In this document: one piece after another, positions 1 through 7,081 of the stretch
Position numbering within the stretch: position 1 is the stretch's first letter
How the letters are laid out: each line of letters begins with the position of its first letter
NCBI RefSeq assembly: GCF_003143855.1
Contig: NZ_QFRK01000003.1
Span: forward strand, 98,734 to 162,733
Origin: Streptomyces sp. NWU339
Lineage (GTDB): Bacteria > Actinomycetota > Actinomycetes > Streptomycetales > Streptomycetaceae
Direction: 5' to 3'
DNA length: 64,000 nt
Made by a program: the position numbers and the translations under genes
The notes under the pieces: model-generated
The model's database searches: none
Told to the model about the DNA's origin: nothing
Seen by the model: only the letters and a program-made list of their open reading frames with translations

Positions 1-66
1 CTGCTCCAGGCCTGCCAAACCAAGGCGTACCTGGACTCCGTGTTCCGCCGTGAGCGCGCCTGGTAG
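1..66 (+). CDS. 3' end of an unidentified gene (partial)
   Basis: An open frame enters from the left edge and ends at a TAG at 64-66. It gives 21 residues ending VFRRERAW. This is too little to name a family. A small LAXTG-type gene starts 43 bp downstream on the same strand, so the two could be co-transcribed. Confidence 0.35.
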   Translation: MLQACQTKAYLDSVFRRERAW

Positions 67-109
67 CAGGTCGCTTCAGAAACCGTCAGAGATCATTTCG
101 GAGGAACCC

Positions 110-268
110 TTGTACAACAACCCTGCAACGACCATGGGCGGTGGGGCGTTGGCCTCCACCGGTATCGGACTGATGACCAGCGTGTGGCTGAGCCTGGCGG
201 CCTTCGCCCTGGTGGCCCTGGGAACCGCTGTGCTGCGGATCGTGCCCCGGGGCCGGAGCCGCTCCTGA
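110..268 (+). CDS. Small membrane peptide with LAXTG-like sortase signal
   Basis: A TTG start at 110 lies 4 bases after a strong GGAGGA (100-105) and gives 52 residues. After a short Gly/Thr-rich N-terminus comes LASTG, then one hydrophobic segment of about 20 residues, then a basic tail (RIVPRGRSRS). LAXTG, hydrophobic stretch and positive tail is the layout of class E sortase substrates in Streptomyces, which are anchored to peptidoglycan after cleavage within the motif. Here almost nothing precedes the motif, so any anchored product would be tiny. It may instead be just a small membrane peptide. It precedes a truncated reading frame (271-344) that starts with a hydrophobic leader. Confidence 0.45.
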   Translation: MYNNPATTMGGGALASTGIGLMTSVWLSLAAFALVALGTAVLRIVPRGRSRS

Positions 269-270
269 TC

Positions 271-344
271 GTGATCCGCAAGCCGACCGTGGTGGCCCTC
301 CTGCTCCTGGGAGCGGCCACCCTGGCCGCCCGCCACGGCAACGT
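271..344 (+). pseudogene. Truncated N-terminus of a secreted or membrane protein
   Basis: A GTG start 2 bp after the preceding stop opens a frame beginning with a basic residue pair and a hydrophobic leader (TVVALLLLGAATLAARHG). The frame then runs without a break into an antisense transposase remnant at about 345, so the rest of the gene is lost. Position and leader would fit a sortase following a LAXTG peptide, but the remaining residues do not prove that. Confidence 0.3.
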
Positions 345-479
345 GCCCTCTCCGGTGGCATGTTCGGTGATGTCCGCCAGCCACAGCTCGTTCACCGCGT
401 TCGCGGTGACGTCACGCCGGACGAGATCGCCGTGCACCGGCGGCCCGGACCGCCTGCCGTGCTGCGACCGCTTCTTAAG
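345..479 (-). pseudogene. IS3-family transposase fragment
   Basis: On the minus strand this stretch encodes about 45 residues with the signature that opens the integrase core of IS3-family OrfB transposases: VHGDLVRRD, then NELWLADITEH, then TGEG. The DDE catalytic residues and both ends are missing, and no inverted repeats are visible. It abuts the hairpin and tRNA-like core at 477-554. This suggests an IS once inserted at the island edge and was deleted down to this scar. Confidence 0.6.
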
Positions 480-678
480 GCCCAAGTCGGTGACCTGGAC
501 CTTCTTCGTGGAGCGGGTGACGAGAATCGAACTCGCGCCCTCAGCTCGGGAAGCGACGGTGCTTGGGCGCCTGCACGGGGCTGACCTGCGTGGGTTCGTG
601 ATGCCGACGCCGTTGCAAGGGGCTGACCGCACCGCCGTCGACCCTGGTTGTCCGCTCCAACGGGCACGCTGTGGGCAC
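477..678. repeat. att-like repeat A (tRNA-Gly 3' half plus arm sites)
   Basis: Three parts occur in order. An imperfect terminator-like hairpin at 477-503 has 12-nt arms. A 42-bp core at 513-554 matches the 3' half of the tRNA-Gly(CCC) gene at 39824-39865 with a few mismatches. A diverged flank ends in the direct repeat GGGCAC-N5-GGGCAC (662-678). The 5' half of the tRNA is absent, so this is not a tRNA gene. It is the most diverged of the five extra copies, consistent with the oldest insertion. Confidence 0.75.
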
Positions 679-961
679 GGTCTCGAAGCACGGCGGGCGG
701 AGCGCCTGTACGAACGTGCTCTGCGCTTGGCCCGGCTGGTTCGGAGGGCCGGCTCGGGGAGACTTCGCGAGCGCACGGCCCTTCTGGTGAAGTGCGCCCC
801 TGCCAGGGGATCGACGCTCGCGCTTCCTGCCAACAGCCGGTGCTCGGCCCCGGCTTACTTGCCTGCCTCCGCGTGCTGCCCGCGCTGGGTGAGGGCGCCC
901 GCACCCGCCAGGCGCGGTCGTCGACGGGTATCGCTCCGGAGGGAGTGCGGGATCGACCGTC
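679..961. other. Gene-free flank of att repeat A
   Basis: I see no convincing gene here. The several overlapping open frames have no ribosome binding site and no recognisable protein. The stretch lies between the arm sites of repeat A and the 3' end of the TetR gene. Confidence 0.4.
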
Positions 962-1576
962 TCACACGCCGAGACCGTCGAGCAGTAGGGCGAGTCCTCC
1001 CAGGAACTCCTGGTCGGCACCGACGTTCCGGGCGTCTCGGGCGGTCTCGATCATGTGCGGGAACTCGGCGGGCGACAGCTCGGTGATGGCTGTCGTCCCC
1101 GGACCGGACAGGGCCCCGAGGTGTTCCAGCTGGATCGCTCCGATGGCATAACTGAGCAGGCCGCGCAGAGCGACGACCCGCCGCTCGCCCTCGACACCTG
1201 CCTCGGTGAGGACCGCGAGCACGGTCTCCGCCCAGCGCAGCACCCCAAGGGAGTGGTGCCGGTGAGCGATGGTGAGGGGGACGACCTCCGGATGGGCGCC
1301 CACGGTGTCGCGCAGGCGCCGCACCAAGACCTCGACCTGCTCGCGCCATGACGCGCCGGGATCCGGCGGCTCGGTGTCCACGGCGCTCAGTACGAGTTCG
1401 ACGACGAGCCTTTCGAGCTCCTCGCGGTCGCGCACGTATCGGTAGAGCCCCATGGTGCTCATGCCCAGCTCCTGGGCGACGGCGCGCATCGACAGCCCGG
1501 CGAGCCCGTCGCGGTCGATGACGGCGAGAGCGGCCGAGGCGAGCTGATCGGGGGTGAGGGAGCGAGGGCGTGGCAT
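962..1576 (-). CDS. TetR/AcrR-family transcriptional repressor
   Basis: This encodes 204 residues from an ATG at 1576. Longer upstream extensions would run through the operator and were rejected. Residues 8-55 form the TetR helix-turn-helix, with the typical run LGMSTMGLYRYVRDREEL. The C-terminal part is all-helical and leucine/alanine-rich, as expected for the ligand-binding domain (TetR_C-type). It is divergent from the peroxiredoxin-like gene at 1647, and the 70-bp gap contains repeated palindromic sites. It therefore most likely represses itself and that neighbour. The ligand cannot be told from sequence. Confidence 0.85.
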   Translation of the reverse strand: MPRPRSLTPDQLASAALAVIDRDGLAGLSMRAVAQELGMSTMGLYRYVRDREELERLVVELVLSAVDTEPPDPGASWREQVEVLVRRLRDTVGAHPEVVPLTIAHRHHSLGVLRWAETVLAVLTEAGVEGERRVVALRGLLSYAIGAIQLEHLGALSGPGTTAITELSPAEFPHMIETARDARNVGADQEFLGGLALLLDGLGV

Positions 1577-1589
1577 GACGGTTGACAGC

Positions 1590-1633
1590 GTACGACATAC
1601 GCCTACGCTGGTAGGTGTACGGCATACGCCTAC
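1590..1633. promoter_or_regulatory. Probable TetR operator pair
   Basis: Two near-identical 17-bp copies of GTACGRCATACGCCTAC lie at 1590-1606 and 1617-1633. The second copy is also the right half of a near-perfect palindrome, GTAGGTGTA-N5-TACGCCTAC (1611-1633). The sites fill the divergent promoter region between the TetR gene and the peroxiredoxin-like gene, and TTGACA at 1582-1587 could serve as a -35 element for the rightward promoter. Confidence 0.6.
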
Positions 1634-1646
1634 GGAGGGAACGCTC

Positions 1647-2255
1647 ATGCGCATGTCCCGCAGTCCGATCGAGCCCGGCTCCACCGTGGACGAACGCAGC
1701 CTCACCGCCGTCTCCGGCGACCAGGTCGCCGTCCCCGACCCCGACCGTCTGATCCACCTCCAGTTCCGGCGCTTCGCCGGATGCCCGGTCTGCAACCTGC
1801 ACCTGCGGTCGGTGGTACGGCGGCACCGGGAGATAGAGGCCGCCGGTGTGCGCGAGGTCGTGGTCTTCCACTCACCCGCCGAGGAACTGGCGCCCCACAC
1901 CGCCGACCTCCCGTTCGCCGTCGTCGCCGACCCGGCCAGGCGGCTGTACGCGGAGTTCGGCGTGGAACGGTCGCCCCGGGCCCTGCTCAGCCCGCGAGCC
2001 TGGGGGCCGGTCGTCCGGGCGGTCCTCAGCGGCGTTGGGAACGTCGTCCGCGGGCGGGAGCACCTGCCCTCCACCAGCCCGCACGGCGGCCGACTCGGCC
2101 TTCCTGCCGACTTCCTCATCGCGCCTGACGGCCGCGTCCTCACCGCCAAGTACGGCGAGCACGTCTACGACCAGTGGTCGGTCGACGAACTGCTGGAACT
2201 GGCGGCCCGCAGGGATGCACAGACGATCGACCGGGTGGCCGATGCCGAACACTAG
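1647..2255 (+). CDS. Peroxiredoxin-like (AhpC/TSA-type) thioredoxin-fold protein
   Basis: This encodes 202 residues from an ATG at 1647, which follows GGAGGGA (1634-1640). The start of the fold carries C46-P-V-C49 in the context FAGCPVCNLHL, where thioredoxin-fold redox proteins place their active-site cysteines. Further on are HSPAEEL and LPADFLIAPDGRVL, characteristic of the AhpC/TSA-like family common in soil bacteria (peroxiredoxin-like, DUF899-like in layout). It probably reduces peroxides or disulfides in the cytoplasm; the substrate is unknown. The divergent TetR gene with operators in the gap is its likely regulator. Confidence 0.75.
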   Translation: MRMSRSPIEPGSTVDERSLTAVSGDQVAVPDPDRLIHLQFRRFAGCPVCNLHLRSVVRRHREIEAAGVREVVVFHSPAEELAPHTADLPFAVVADPARRLYAEFGVERSPRALLSPRAWGPVVRAVLSGVGNVVRGREHLPSTSPHGGRLGLPADFLIAPDGRVLTAKYGEHVYDQWSVDELLELAARRDAQTIDRVADAEH

Positions 2256-2333
2256 GAGGCGGTCGGCGCGGGAGCGGTCGAGCTCGGTGCCGAACGGGCG
2301 TTGCCGTCCAGCCGATAACAAGTGTCGTCGGGC

Positions 2334-2615
2334 TACAGGCCGCGAAGCGCCTCGTGGAGGTCGCCGTAGGCACTCCAGCAGGTGACGCTGCCGTCATCGT
2401 TCAGGCTGCCCATGTACCAGTCATCGTCGTTGACGGCTTTCACCGGACAGAGTCCGTGGAACCCCAAGACGATTTCGGGGTGGAGCCGCTCGCCTCGGGC
2501 CGGCCCATCACGACGCGATCGGTATCGAGAGGCGTGGCCTCATCGTCGCCCGAGACCTTGCGGATCTCCTCCAGGGGCCAACCCGCCGGTAGCTGCCTGC
2601 CTGCCACCCCACGAT
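2334..2615 (-). pseudogene. Frameshifted remnant of a small SMI1/immunity-like gene
   Basis: Two minus-strand frames make one continuous protein-like sequence. The upstream frame reads LPAGWPLEEIRKVSGDDEAT and on to VVMGRPE. The downstream frame reads ERLHPEIVLGFHGL, then DDDWYMGSLNDDGSVTCW, then YGDLHEALRGL and a TAG at 2334-2336. The change of frame near 2510 shows a frameshift, and no start codon with a ribosome site is left. The C-terminal part resembles small SMI1/KNR4-like or immunity-type proteins of Streptomyces, but that assignment is tentative. Confidence 0.5.
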
Positions 2616-2685
2616 GATGACAGCCACCGCACGCGCCGAGTGCGGCACGGCTTCTCGGAGCACACTCAGCTCATCGCAGCCGTGC

Positions 2686-3342
2686 TCATGGGAACCACGC
2701 CGCCTCCGATCGGCCGAAGAGCCCGGAGGGTGAAGTGAGCCGCACGGTACGAAGCGCCATGCCCATCCACTCGGGATCGACGGCCACGCCCATGGTGCGC
2801 TCCAGGAGCGCGAAGGACTCGGCGCACAGGGACTCCATGTGGAAGACGACCCCTTCCGCCCAGGCGGGGACGCCCGGCTCCGGATCCATCCAGGCCGCGT
2901 CCTCCAGCTCGAAGGGGTCGAACATGCCGTCCACGTGGCCGTCGAGGGCGTGCATGACCTGGTACCTGGCATTGACGCTCCGGTGGACGCTGAAGAACTC
3001 GCCTCCGTCAGCGGACGTTCGTCCGGCGATCTCCGGGATGCTGCCGTGGTAACCCCATTCGATGGCGATGACGCGTCGGTCGGCGGTGAGCACACGAAGC
3101 AGCTCGTAGTCCTCATAGAGGTGAGCTGCCTGCTCTTCGACGGTCTCGGCGAACGTCATCAGCCGTGACGCTCCAGGATCGCCACCGAACGCCCGGATCA
3201 CCTCGTCCTCCGTCTTCCCCGCAACCACGGAGAAGGTGTACGCATCAGGCTCGTCGGCGTCGGCCCACGCGTATCGGGCGACAAGGCCCTCCCACTTCGC
3301 AGCGCCGCTGGACTTCGGGCTCCGAGGCGCGTCAGGAGTCAT
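2686..3342 (-). CDS. DUF6461-like protein of unknown function
   Basis: This encodes 218 residues from an ATG at 3342, chosen because the protein-like character begins there. The sequence YTFSVVAGKTEDEVIRAFG near the N-terminus, followed by an acidic alpha/beta stretch with AIEWGYHGS and a C-terminal FDPFELEDAAW segment, matches the general layout of DUF6461 proteins. These are soluble Streptomyces proteins without an assigned activity. No signal peptide or membrane segment is present. Downstream on the same strand is a broken small gene, so this may be part of a decayed operon. Confidence 0.6.
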   Translation of the reverse strand: MTPDAPRSPKSSGAAKWEGLVARYAWADADEPDAYTFSVVAGKTEDEVIRAFGGDPGASRLMTFAETVEEQAAHLYEDYELLRVLTADRRVIAIEWGYHGSIPEIAGRTSADGGEFFSVHRSVNARYQVMHALDGHVDGMFDPFELEDAAWMDPEPGVPAWAEGVVFHMESLCAESFALLERTMGVAVDPEWMGMALRTVRLTSPSGLFGRSEAAWFP

Positions 3343-3516
3343 GGTGCCGCACCCTACAGAGCGGTCGGCGTAGCGACTTTGGCCGGGAGCTGCTTTGGCG
3401 CGAGTGATCACGGCCCCTCACGCCGGCCCGCGGATCGGGCAGGCGTGTGGACCTGAGGCAGCGAAAAGCCCCCTCCCGGCGGAGAAACCGCAGGTAGAGG
3501 GTTTGTTCGTGGGCGC

Positions 3517-3744
3517 TTACTTCTTCCGATTGTGAACGCGTCCACACGGCCGGTCCGCGAAGTGGTGGCTCGTCAGTTCAGGGTCCGGGGTGATGCGCAC
3601 CAGGCAGGGGAGCTTGGCGCTGGTGTCTCCTGGCTGGGCGATCTCCCTGTCGATGTCTCTGGACAACACGCCCAGGACCGTCAGCCGGCGCGCGCGGACC
3701 GTCATCAGGGGCGGAGCCGAGCCTCGAAGCAGGAGCCAGTCCAC
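3517..3744 (-). CDS. Hypothetical protein (weak call)
   Basis: An open frame from a GTG at 3744 gives 75 residues, basic overall and ending CGRVHNRKK. There is no clear ribosome binding site and no recognised domain. It fills a gap between the DUF6461-like gene and the AbrB/RelE pair and could be a fragment of a lost gene. Confidence 0.25.
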   Translation of the reverse strand: MDWLLLRGSAPPLMTVRARRLTVLGVLSRDIDREIAQPGDTSAKLPCLVRITPDPELTSHHFADRPCGRVHNRKK

Positions 3745-3816
3745 GGGAAGGCCGTGTTTGTCTGGTTACTATCGGCGATGGCGGACTGTGGGAAAGTTGG
3801 AGAGTCGGAGAGTCGT

Positions 3817-3830
3817 GATTTAGCTAAATC
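3817..3830. promoter_or_regulatory. Palindromic operator of the AbrB/RelE-type pair
   Basis: GATTTAGCTAAATC is a perfect 14-bp palindrome and strikingly AT-rich in this GC-rich DNA. It lies 55 bp upstream of the antitoxin start. AbrB/MazE-type antitoxins usually repress their own operon through such palindromes. Confidence 0.6.
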
Positions 3831-3884
3831 ATGGGTAGCCTGAGTAGCGAAGGAGACATGGAAGGTGAGAGCGGGAGGTCATCC

Positions 3885-4178
3885 ATGGCTGCGGCTACAT
3901 TCCAGGCCAGCGTGCGCGACAAGGGGCAGTTGACGCTACCCGCAGGCGTGCGCGAGGCGCTGGGGGTCTCCCCAGGTGACGAGATTGAGTTCGAGATCAA
4001 CGATGCCGGCGTCGTCGAGGTTCACGGACTGAGGAAGATCCGCACCGACCAGGCATGGTTCTGGACGGAGCGGTGGCAGGCCGGTGAGCGCGAGGCCAGC
4101 GAGGACATCGCGGCTGGGCGCACGACCCGCCACGAGGACGTGGACGGCATGTTCGCGCACCTCAACAAGGAGAGCTGA
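3885..4178 (+). CDS. AbrB/SpoVT-type antitoxin
   Basis: This encodes 97 residues from the ATG at 3885, which has GGGAGGT at 3875-3881. In-frame ATGs at 3831 and 3858 are possible but would add a non-conserved leader. Residues 5-50 form a swapped-hairpin AbrB domain: VRDKGQLTLPAGVREALG, then PGDEIEFEI. The C-terminal part (WFWTERWQAGEREA and on to the stop) is the toxin-binding tail usual in these antitoxins. It sits 22 bp upstream of a RelE-like toxin on the same strand, and together they form a type II toxin-antitoxin module. The palindrome at 3817-3830 is the likely autorepression site. Confidence 0.8.
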   Translation: MAAATFQASVRDKGQLTLPAGVREALGVSPGDEIEFEINDAGVVEVHGLRKIRTDQAWFWTERWQAGEREASEDIAAGRTTRHEDVDGMFAHLNKES

Positions 4179-4200
4179 CCTCGACCCCCTGGGAGGCCCA

Positions 4201-4518
4201 TTGCCGACTTTCACGACGACTGCCCGCTTCGACCGCGACTTCAAGAAGCTCCTTCCGCGGGAGCGAGAGAGGTTCGCGGACATCGTCCGGAACAAGTTCG
4301 TACCGGATGTTGCGACGGGGCAGTTTCGGCCCGGCCTCCGGATCAAGCCGGTTCAGGGAGTCAGGCTCCCTGACGGAGAGCGCCCGGTCATGGAAATGAC
4401 CTGGGCCCCCGACGGGCGTGCCACCTGGCAGTACGGAGACGAACTCCGTGAAGGTGAGCCGCACGTCATCTGGCGCCGGGTCGGTGGACACGAGATCTTC
4501 GATCCCGGGCCCGCCTGA
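4201..4518 (+). CDS. RelE/ParE-like toxin
   Basis: This encodes 105 residues from a TTG at 4201, chosen because GGGAGG stands 5 bases upstream and the protein begins with the family-like TTTARFDRDFKKL. The layout fits RelE-fold toxins: an N-terminal helix pair (FDRDFKKLLPRERERFADIV), then a beta-rich half with GLRIKPVQG, MEMTWAPDGRATWQYG and VIWRRVGGHEIF. Such proteins cut mRNA on the ribosome or poison gyrase, and the sequence does not decide which. The partner is the AbrB-type antitoxin immediately upstream. Confidence 0.75.
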   Translation: MPTFTTTARFDRDFKKLLPRERERFADIVRNKFVPDVATGQFRPGLRIKPVQGVRLPDGERPVMEMTWAPDGRATWQYGDELREGEPHVIWRRVGGHEIFDPGPA

Positions 4519-4737
4519 GGAGCCGGGAGCGGCCCACTGATGATGCACGCGTGGGTCGCTCCCGTGTCATCCCACTGAGGTTCGTGTCCGACTCGGCCGG
4601 CCCGGTGGCTGCGTGGGTTGATACCCGTGTGGCTGTGATCGCGTATCTCCATCATGTCGGTACGCGAGTCGGTGGACCACGGAAGCGAACTCAAGGATGA
4701 CTCGCCGGCCGGGCGTGGAAACTTGAGGTCAGCAAGC

Positions 4738-4940
4738 AAGGCCCGGGTCTTCGACCTGGGCCTTCAGTGTGGAGCGGGTGACGAGAATCGAACTCGCGCT
4801 CTCAGCTTGGGAAGCGACGGCGCTTGGGTAACCGCATGGCTGCTGACCTGCACAGATTTGTTGTACCACTGCAGGTGTGAGTGCTTGGTGGCACCGCTGT
4901 TGACCGTGGTTCTCCGCTCTGAGGGGCACGCTATGGGCAC
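4738..4940. repeat. att-like repeat B (tRNA-Gly 3' half plus arm sites)
   Basis: A 12-bp-stem hairpin with a 3-nt loop (4738-4764) precedes a 42-bp core at 4774-4815. The core is identical to the 3' half of the tRNA-Gly gene up to the anticodon arm, after which it diverges from the tRNA. The right flank has GGGCAC-N5-GGGCAC at 4924-4940. It marks the junction between the AbrB/RelE segment and the HigBA segment. The stretches 4519-4737 and 4941-5244 hold no convincing gene. Confidence 0.85.
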
Positions 4941-5244
4941 GACGCTGTGAGGTGGACGAGTGCCGTGCCTATGTCGCCTCCTCCGTGCTCGGGCTCGTCG
5001 ACGCGTAGGTCGACTGAGGGGGCGTCGCGACTGTACATGGATGTCGGTCCCCTGCCCTGGTTCGCAAGATCACAAAATGCCGGTTCTACCCTGCAGACTT
5101 TGATCTCCATGACGGGCAGCGTGGTGCCCACGGCGGTGGGCGCGGCGAGATACCGCGACTCAAGATCGAGAGATTTACCTCTCCAGGTAAAGACCTCAGC
5201 CCTCATGGCGAGGACCCTGCTGCCCGGGGCGAGGAGGCAGCCCG

Positions 5245-5418
5245 ATGGGGTGGATCACCGTGGGATGGGGCGCCGCCGTAGGACTGTTCGTGATGCGCGT
5301 GCTGCTCCGCCAGGTGCGAGAACTCCTGCTGGACGTGGGCGCCGTTATTCGTGCGTGGCGTGAGCTTCTGAGCGTGGTGAGAGATGCGGGGCCTCCCACC
5401 AGGAGTGGTGGTTCATGA
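5245..5418 (+). CDS. 57-residue membrane peptide
   Basis: An ATG at 5245 stands 7 bases after GAGGAGG. The peptide starts with a hydrophobic segment (WITVGWGAAVGLFVMRVLL) and continues as an amphipathic charged helix (RQVRELLLDVGAVIRAWREL) to a short polar tail. Small one-pass proteins like this are common among the accessory genes of Streptomyces integrative elements, but I do not recognise a family. It ends 96 bp before the HigB-like toxin and may share its transcript. Confidence 0.55.
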   Translation: MGWITVGWGAAVGLFVMRVLLRQVRELLLDVGAVIRAWRELLSVVRDAGPPTRSGGS

Positions 5419-5467
5419 GGGAGTCCTGCCAGCGGGGCCAGTGCCGGAACAGTTGACTTGCCGTCGT

Positions 5468-5483
5468 TTAAGGAAAACCTTAA
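5468..5483. promoter_or_regulatory. Palindromic operator of the HigBA-like pair
   Basis: TTAAGG-AAAA-CCTTAA is a perfect inverted repeat 31 bp upstream of the toxin start. It fits an operator bound by the HTH antitoxin encoded downstream. Confidence 0.55.
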
Positions 5484-5514
5484 GCTGCTCATGCCGGTGT
5501 CGAGGGGAGTCGTC

Positions 5515-5877
5515 TTGAGCTGGGCGATCAAGGTCACCGATGAGTACGCGGAGTGGTTCCGGCAGCTGATCAAGGGGGATCTCGGTTCTGCCTCTCAGGT
5601 TGCCCAGGCCGTTGCCGCACTGCGTGACGCTGGTCCCACTCTGGGCCGTCCTCTTGTAGACCGGCTGAAGGGATCGGACCTGCATCACCTCAAGGAGCTG
5701 AGGCCGGGATCGGGTGGCCGGTCCGAGATCCGGATCATCTTCGCCTTTGATCCGACTCGTTCGGCCCTGCTACTCCTCGGCGGCGATAAGGCGGGAAACT
5801 GGGATCGTTGGTACCGCGACAACATTCCTCTGGCTGAACAGCTCTACCGCGACTACACCGGTGACACGGAGGACTGA
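5515..5877 (+). CDS. HigB/RelE-superfamily toxin
   Basis: This encodes 120 residues from a TTG at 5515, with AGGGGAG 6 bases upstream. The frame is open further left but without a ribosome site. The protein begins WAIKVTDEYAEWFRQL and contains GRPLVDRLKGSDLHHLKELRPGSGG, then IRIIFAFDPTRSALLLLGGDK and a C-terminal YRDN helix. This is the classic arrangement of HigB-type (phage-derived Gp49-like) RelE-fold ribonucleases: LKELR, then a strand with R-I-x-F, then GGDK. It would cleave translated mRNA. The antitoxin gene follows after 3 bp, the toxin-first order typical of HigBA. Confidence 0.85.
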   Translation: MSWAIKVTDEYAEWFRQLIKGDLGSASQVAQAVAALRDAGPTLGRPLVDRLKGSDLHHLKELRPGSGGRSEIRIIFAFDPTRSALLLLGGDKAGNWDRWYRDNIPLAEQLYRDYTGDTED

Positions 5878-5880
5878 GGA

Positions 5881-6237
5881 GTGAGCATGCCCAAGAAGGC
5901 CCCACAGGACTGGGAGACCCTGGAGCAGGAGCTGTACTCGGCCGGTGTGGATCCCGCTGAGGTGGAAGATGGTTCGCGTCGTCTGCTGGCGGAAGCCCGT
6001 GGTCATCAACTCGCCGAGGCGCGCAATCAGTACAGGCTGACCCAGAGGGACGTGGCTGCCCGTATGGGTGTGAGCATCGCTCGTGTATCCCAGATCGAGC
6101 ACGGTGAGGCCGCCACTCTCGATGTCATCGCACGTTACGTCGAGGCGCTTGGCGGCAGGTTGGACCTGGTTGCCGACTTCGGTGATCACATGTTGCGGAT
6201 GCCGGCAAGTGGCGATCAGGGCAGCGCGGCGGCGTAG
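5881..6237 (+). CDS. HigA-like XRE-family antitoxin
   Basis: This encodes 118 residues from a GTG at 5881; an ATG at 5887 is an alternative. Residues 45-105 are a Cro/C1 helix-turn-helix: YRLTQRDVAARMGVSIARVS, then QIEHGE, then IARYVEALGG. The C-terminus reads LDLVADFGD, as in antitoxins paired with HigB toxins. The N-terminal 40 residues are helical and probably contact the toxin. It lies directly downstream of the toxin and presumably binds the TTAAGG palindrome ahead of the operon. Confidence 0.85.
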   Translation: MSMPKKAPQDWETLEQELYSAGVDPAEVEDGSRRLLAEARGHQLAEARNQYRLTQRDVAARMGVSIARVSQIEHGEAATLDVIARYVEALGGRLDLVADFGDHMLRMPASGDQGSAAA

Positions 6238-6411
6238 CCGGCCCGAAGGCTTTGCGCGCAGTGCATGCGACGCACCGTTCGGCAGCGTTTTCGGGGAACA
6301 TCAGGCTGAGGGCTCTCCCTGTTTGATCTTGCATAGCTTGACGTGAAACCGCAGGTCAGCGGCACGCACTGGCGTGAGGAGCAGTGGTTGGCTGGTCTCA
6401 ACTAAGCATCC

Positions 6412-6689
6412 GTGCCCTCCGCGTGCCCCATCTTCGAGTGCACGATGGTGCAAACGCACCGAAGAGCCAGCGACAAAACACAAACCCCAGGCCGCTGACC
6501 TGGGGATTCGTTGTGGAGCGGGTGACGAGAATCGAACTCGCGCTCTCAGCTTGGGAAGCGACGGCGCTCGCATGGCCGGATGGCTGCTGACCTGCGTCGA
6601 TTCGCTGCGCTGACGCTGTTTCATGGGTCTGGCACACCGCTGCTGACCGTGGTTGTCCGCTCTTACGGGCACGCTATGGGCACGGGCAC
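6412..6689. repeat. att-like repeat C, with arm sites on both sides
   Basis: The core at 6518-6559 equals the tRNA-Gly 3' half. On its left are GTGCCC-N5-GTGCCC (6412-6428) and the hairpin CCCCAGG-N7-CCTGGGG (6485-6505). On its right is GGGCAC-N5-GGGCAC (6667-6683), with a third GGGCAC directly after. Hairpin loop and left arm match the flank of the real tRNA (39719-39813), unlike copies A, B, D and E. Core plus inverted arm repeats on both sides is what an attP-type site looks like. Nothing gene-like is visible between 6238 and 6864. Confidence 0.8.
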
Positions 6690-6809
6690 CACCAGCGGCT
6701 GAGTAATACGTGTACGTGGCGCTTCTCGCCGACCGGCCGGCATCGTCTGCCGCGCTTACCTGAAGTGTCCGTTGCGACTGTAGACCGACGGTCAGGCGTG
6801 GACTCGTAG

Positions 6810-6847
6810 ATGTTGGTGACGTGTTCTTCTCCATACATCACCAACAT
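6810..6847. promoter_or_regulatory. Inverted repeat ahead of the vapB stub
   Basis: ATGTTGGTGA (6810-6819) and TCACCAACAT (6838-6847) form a perfect 10-bp inverted repeat 18 bp apart, just upstream of the vapB-like start. VapB antitoxins autoregulate through such sites, so the operator appears to have outlived its operon. Confidence 0.5.
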
Positions 6848-6864
6848 TGTGTGGGAGGTGCCGC

Positions 6865-6912
6865 ATGTCTGTGACCCAGATCGACATCGATGACGAGGCG
6901 CTGGAACGTGCC
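6865..6912 (+). pseudogene. VapB-type antitoxin, N-terminal stub
   Basis: An ATG at 6865 with GGGAGG upstream starts MSVTQIDIDDEALERA, the typical N-terminus of VapB ribbon-helix-helix antitoxins of actinomycetes. After about 16 residues the sequence becomes unrelated (RDTSPGTPSHL). The remaining DNA-binding and toxin-binding parts and the VapC toxin are missing. It is the leftover of a toxin-antitoxin pair cut by whatever brought in the exporter gene. Confidence 0.6.
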
Positions 6913-7081
6913 AGGGATACGAGTCCGGGGACGCCGTCGCACTTGGTCAGATCTGTTCCAGCGTGGTTCTCGCCACGGAGCGGTCGGCGGTCCGCGCCGT
7001 GGGCGGGGCCCGGCTCATGCGGGCCGCGTCGTCCTGCTCGGCGCAGGCCGCGCCGGTGCGTGGGTCGTGGTGCCGCTTCGT

